A stretch of DNA of 5,520 nt from Actinomycetes bacterium (GTDB lineage Bacteria > Actinomycetota > Actinomycetes > Actinomycetales > Cellulomonadaceae): NCBI GenBank assembly GCA_023388235.1, contig JAEWGQ010000333.1:1-5520 (forward strand), given 5' to 3'. The notes under the pieces are model-generated. The model was not told the DNA's origin. It ran no database searches and saw only the letters and a program-made list of their open reading frames with translations. Shown piece by piece: positions 5,517-5,520 of the stretch (its first letter is position 1; each line of letters begins with the position of its first letter). The translations under genes and the position numbers were made by a program.

Positions 5517-5520
5517 CGGC

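Overview
The window is very GC-rich DNA with GTG starts, compact intergenic gaps and a strong G/C bias at third codon positions. It looks like a motile, high-GC actinobacterium. The gene styles (CE1758-type luciferase-like monooxygenase, auxiliary-type TrpRS, flagellar-type M15 peptidase) suggest a Cellulomonas-like lineage; that assignment is inference from protein similarity remembered from such genomes. The left edge is almost certainly the end of an assembly contig, because bases 1-54 are one unbroken run of G.

Layout from left to right. (1) Bases 1-1236, minus strand: an FMN-dependent luciferase-like monooxygenase whose 3' end runs into the poly-G. (2) Bases 1301-2647, minus strand: a 12-helix APC-superfamily amino acid permease. 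(3) Bases 2648-2844: a divergent regulatory region with two perfect palindromes. (4) Bases 2845-3291, plus strand: an ArsR-type winged-helix repressor, transcribed away from the permease. (5) Bases 3296-3910, minus strand: an M15 (VanY-like) D,D-carboxypeptidase-type peptidoglycan hydrolase that lacks a signal peptide and has the look of a flagellum-associated enzyme. Its stop lies 4 bases from the regulator's stop. (6) Bases 4095-4259, plus strand: a 54-residue Cys-containing hypothetical protein. (7) Bases 4281-5496, plus strand: a complete tryptophan-sensing unit made of a promoter, a 14-residue leader peptide with tandem Trp codons, mutually exclusive RNA hairpins, and a tryptophanyl-tRNA synthetase gene.

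The most informative part is the trpS unit. The synthetase is of the auxiliary (TrpRS II / indolmycin-resistant) type rather than the housekeeping type. It contains no tryptophan itself, and the leader (start GTG at 4293, Trp-Trp codons at 4311-4316) precedes an 8-bp hairpin that competes with a downstream terminator-like hairpin. Together these predict that low charged tRNA-Trp, caused by starvation or by a TrpRS inhibitor, stalls the ribosome in the leader and switches on a back-up synthetase that can be made without Trp. The same logic has been described in Streptomyces; here every element can be read directly from sequence.

The permease and the ArsR-type regulator form a plausible divergent regulator/target pair. 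Three starts (2647, 4095, 4293) have a TANNNT-like -10 box 6-7 bases upstream and no Shine-Dalgarno, which suggests frequent leaderless transcripts, whereas 1236, 2845, 3910 and 4423 have clear ribosome binding sites.
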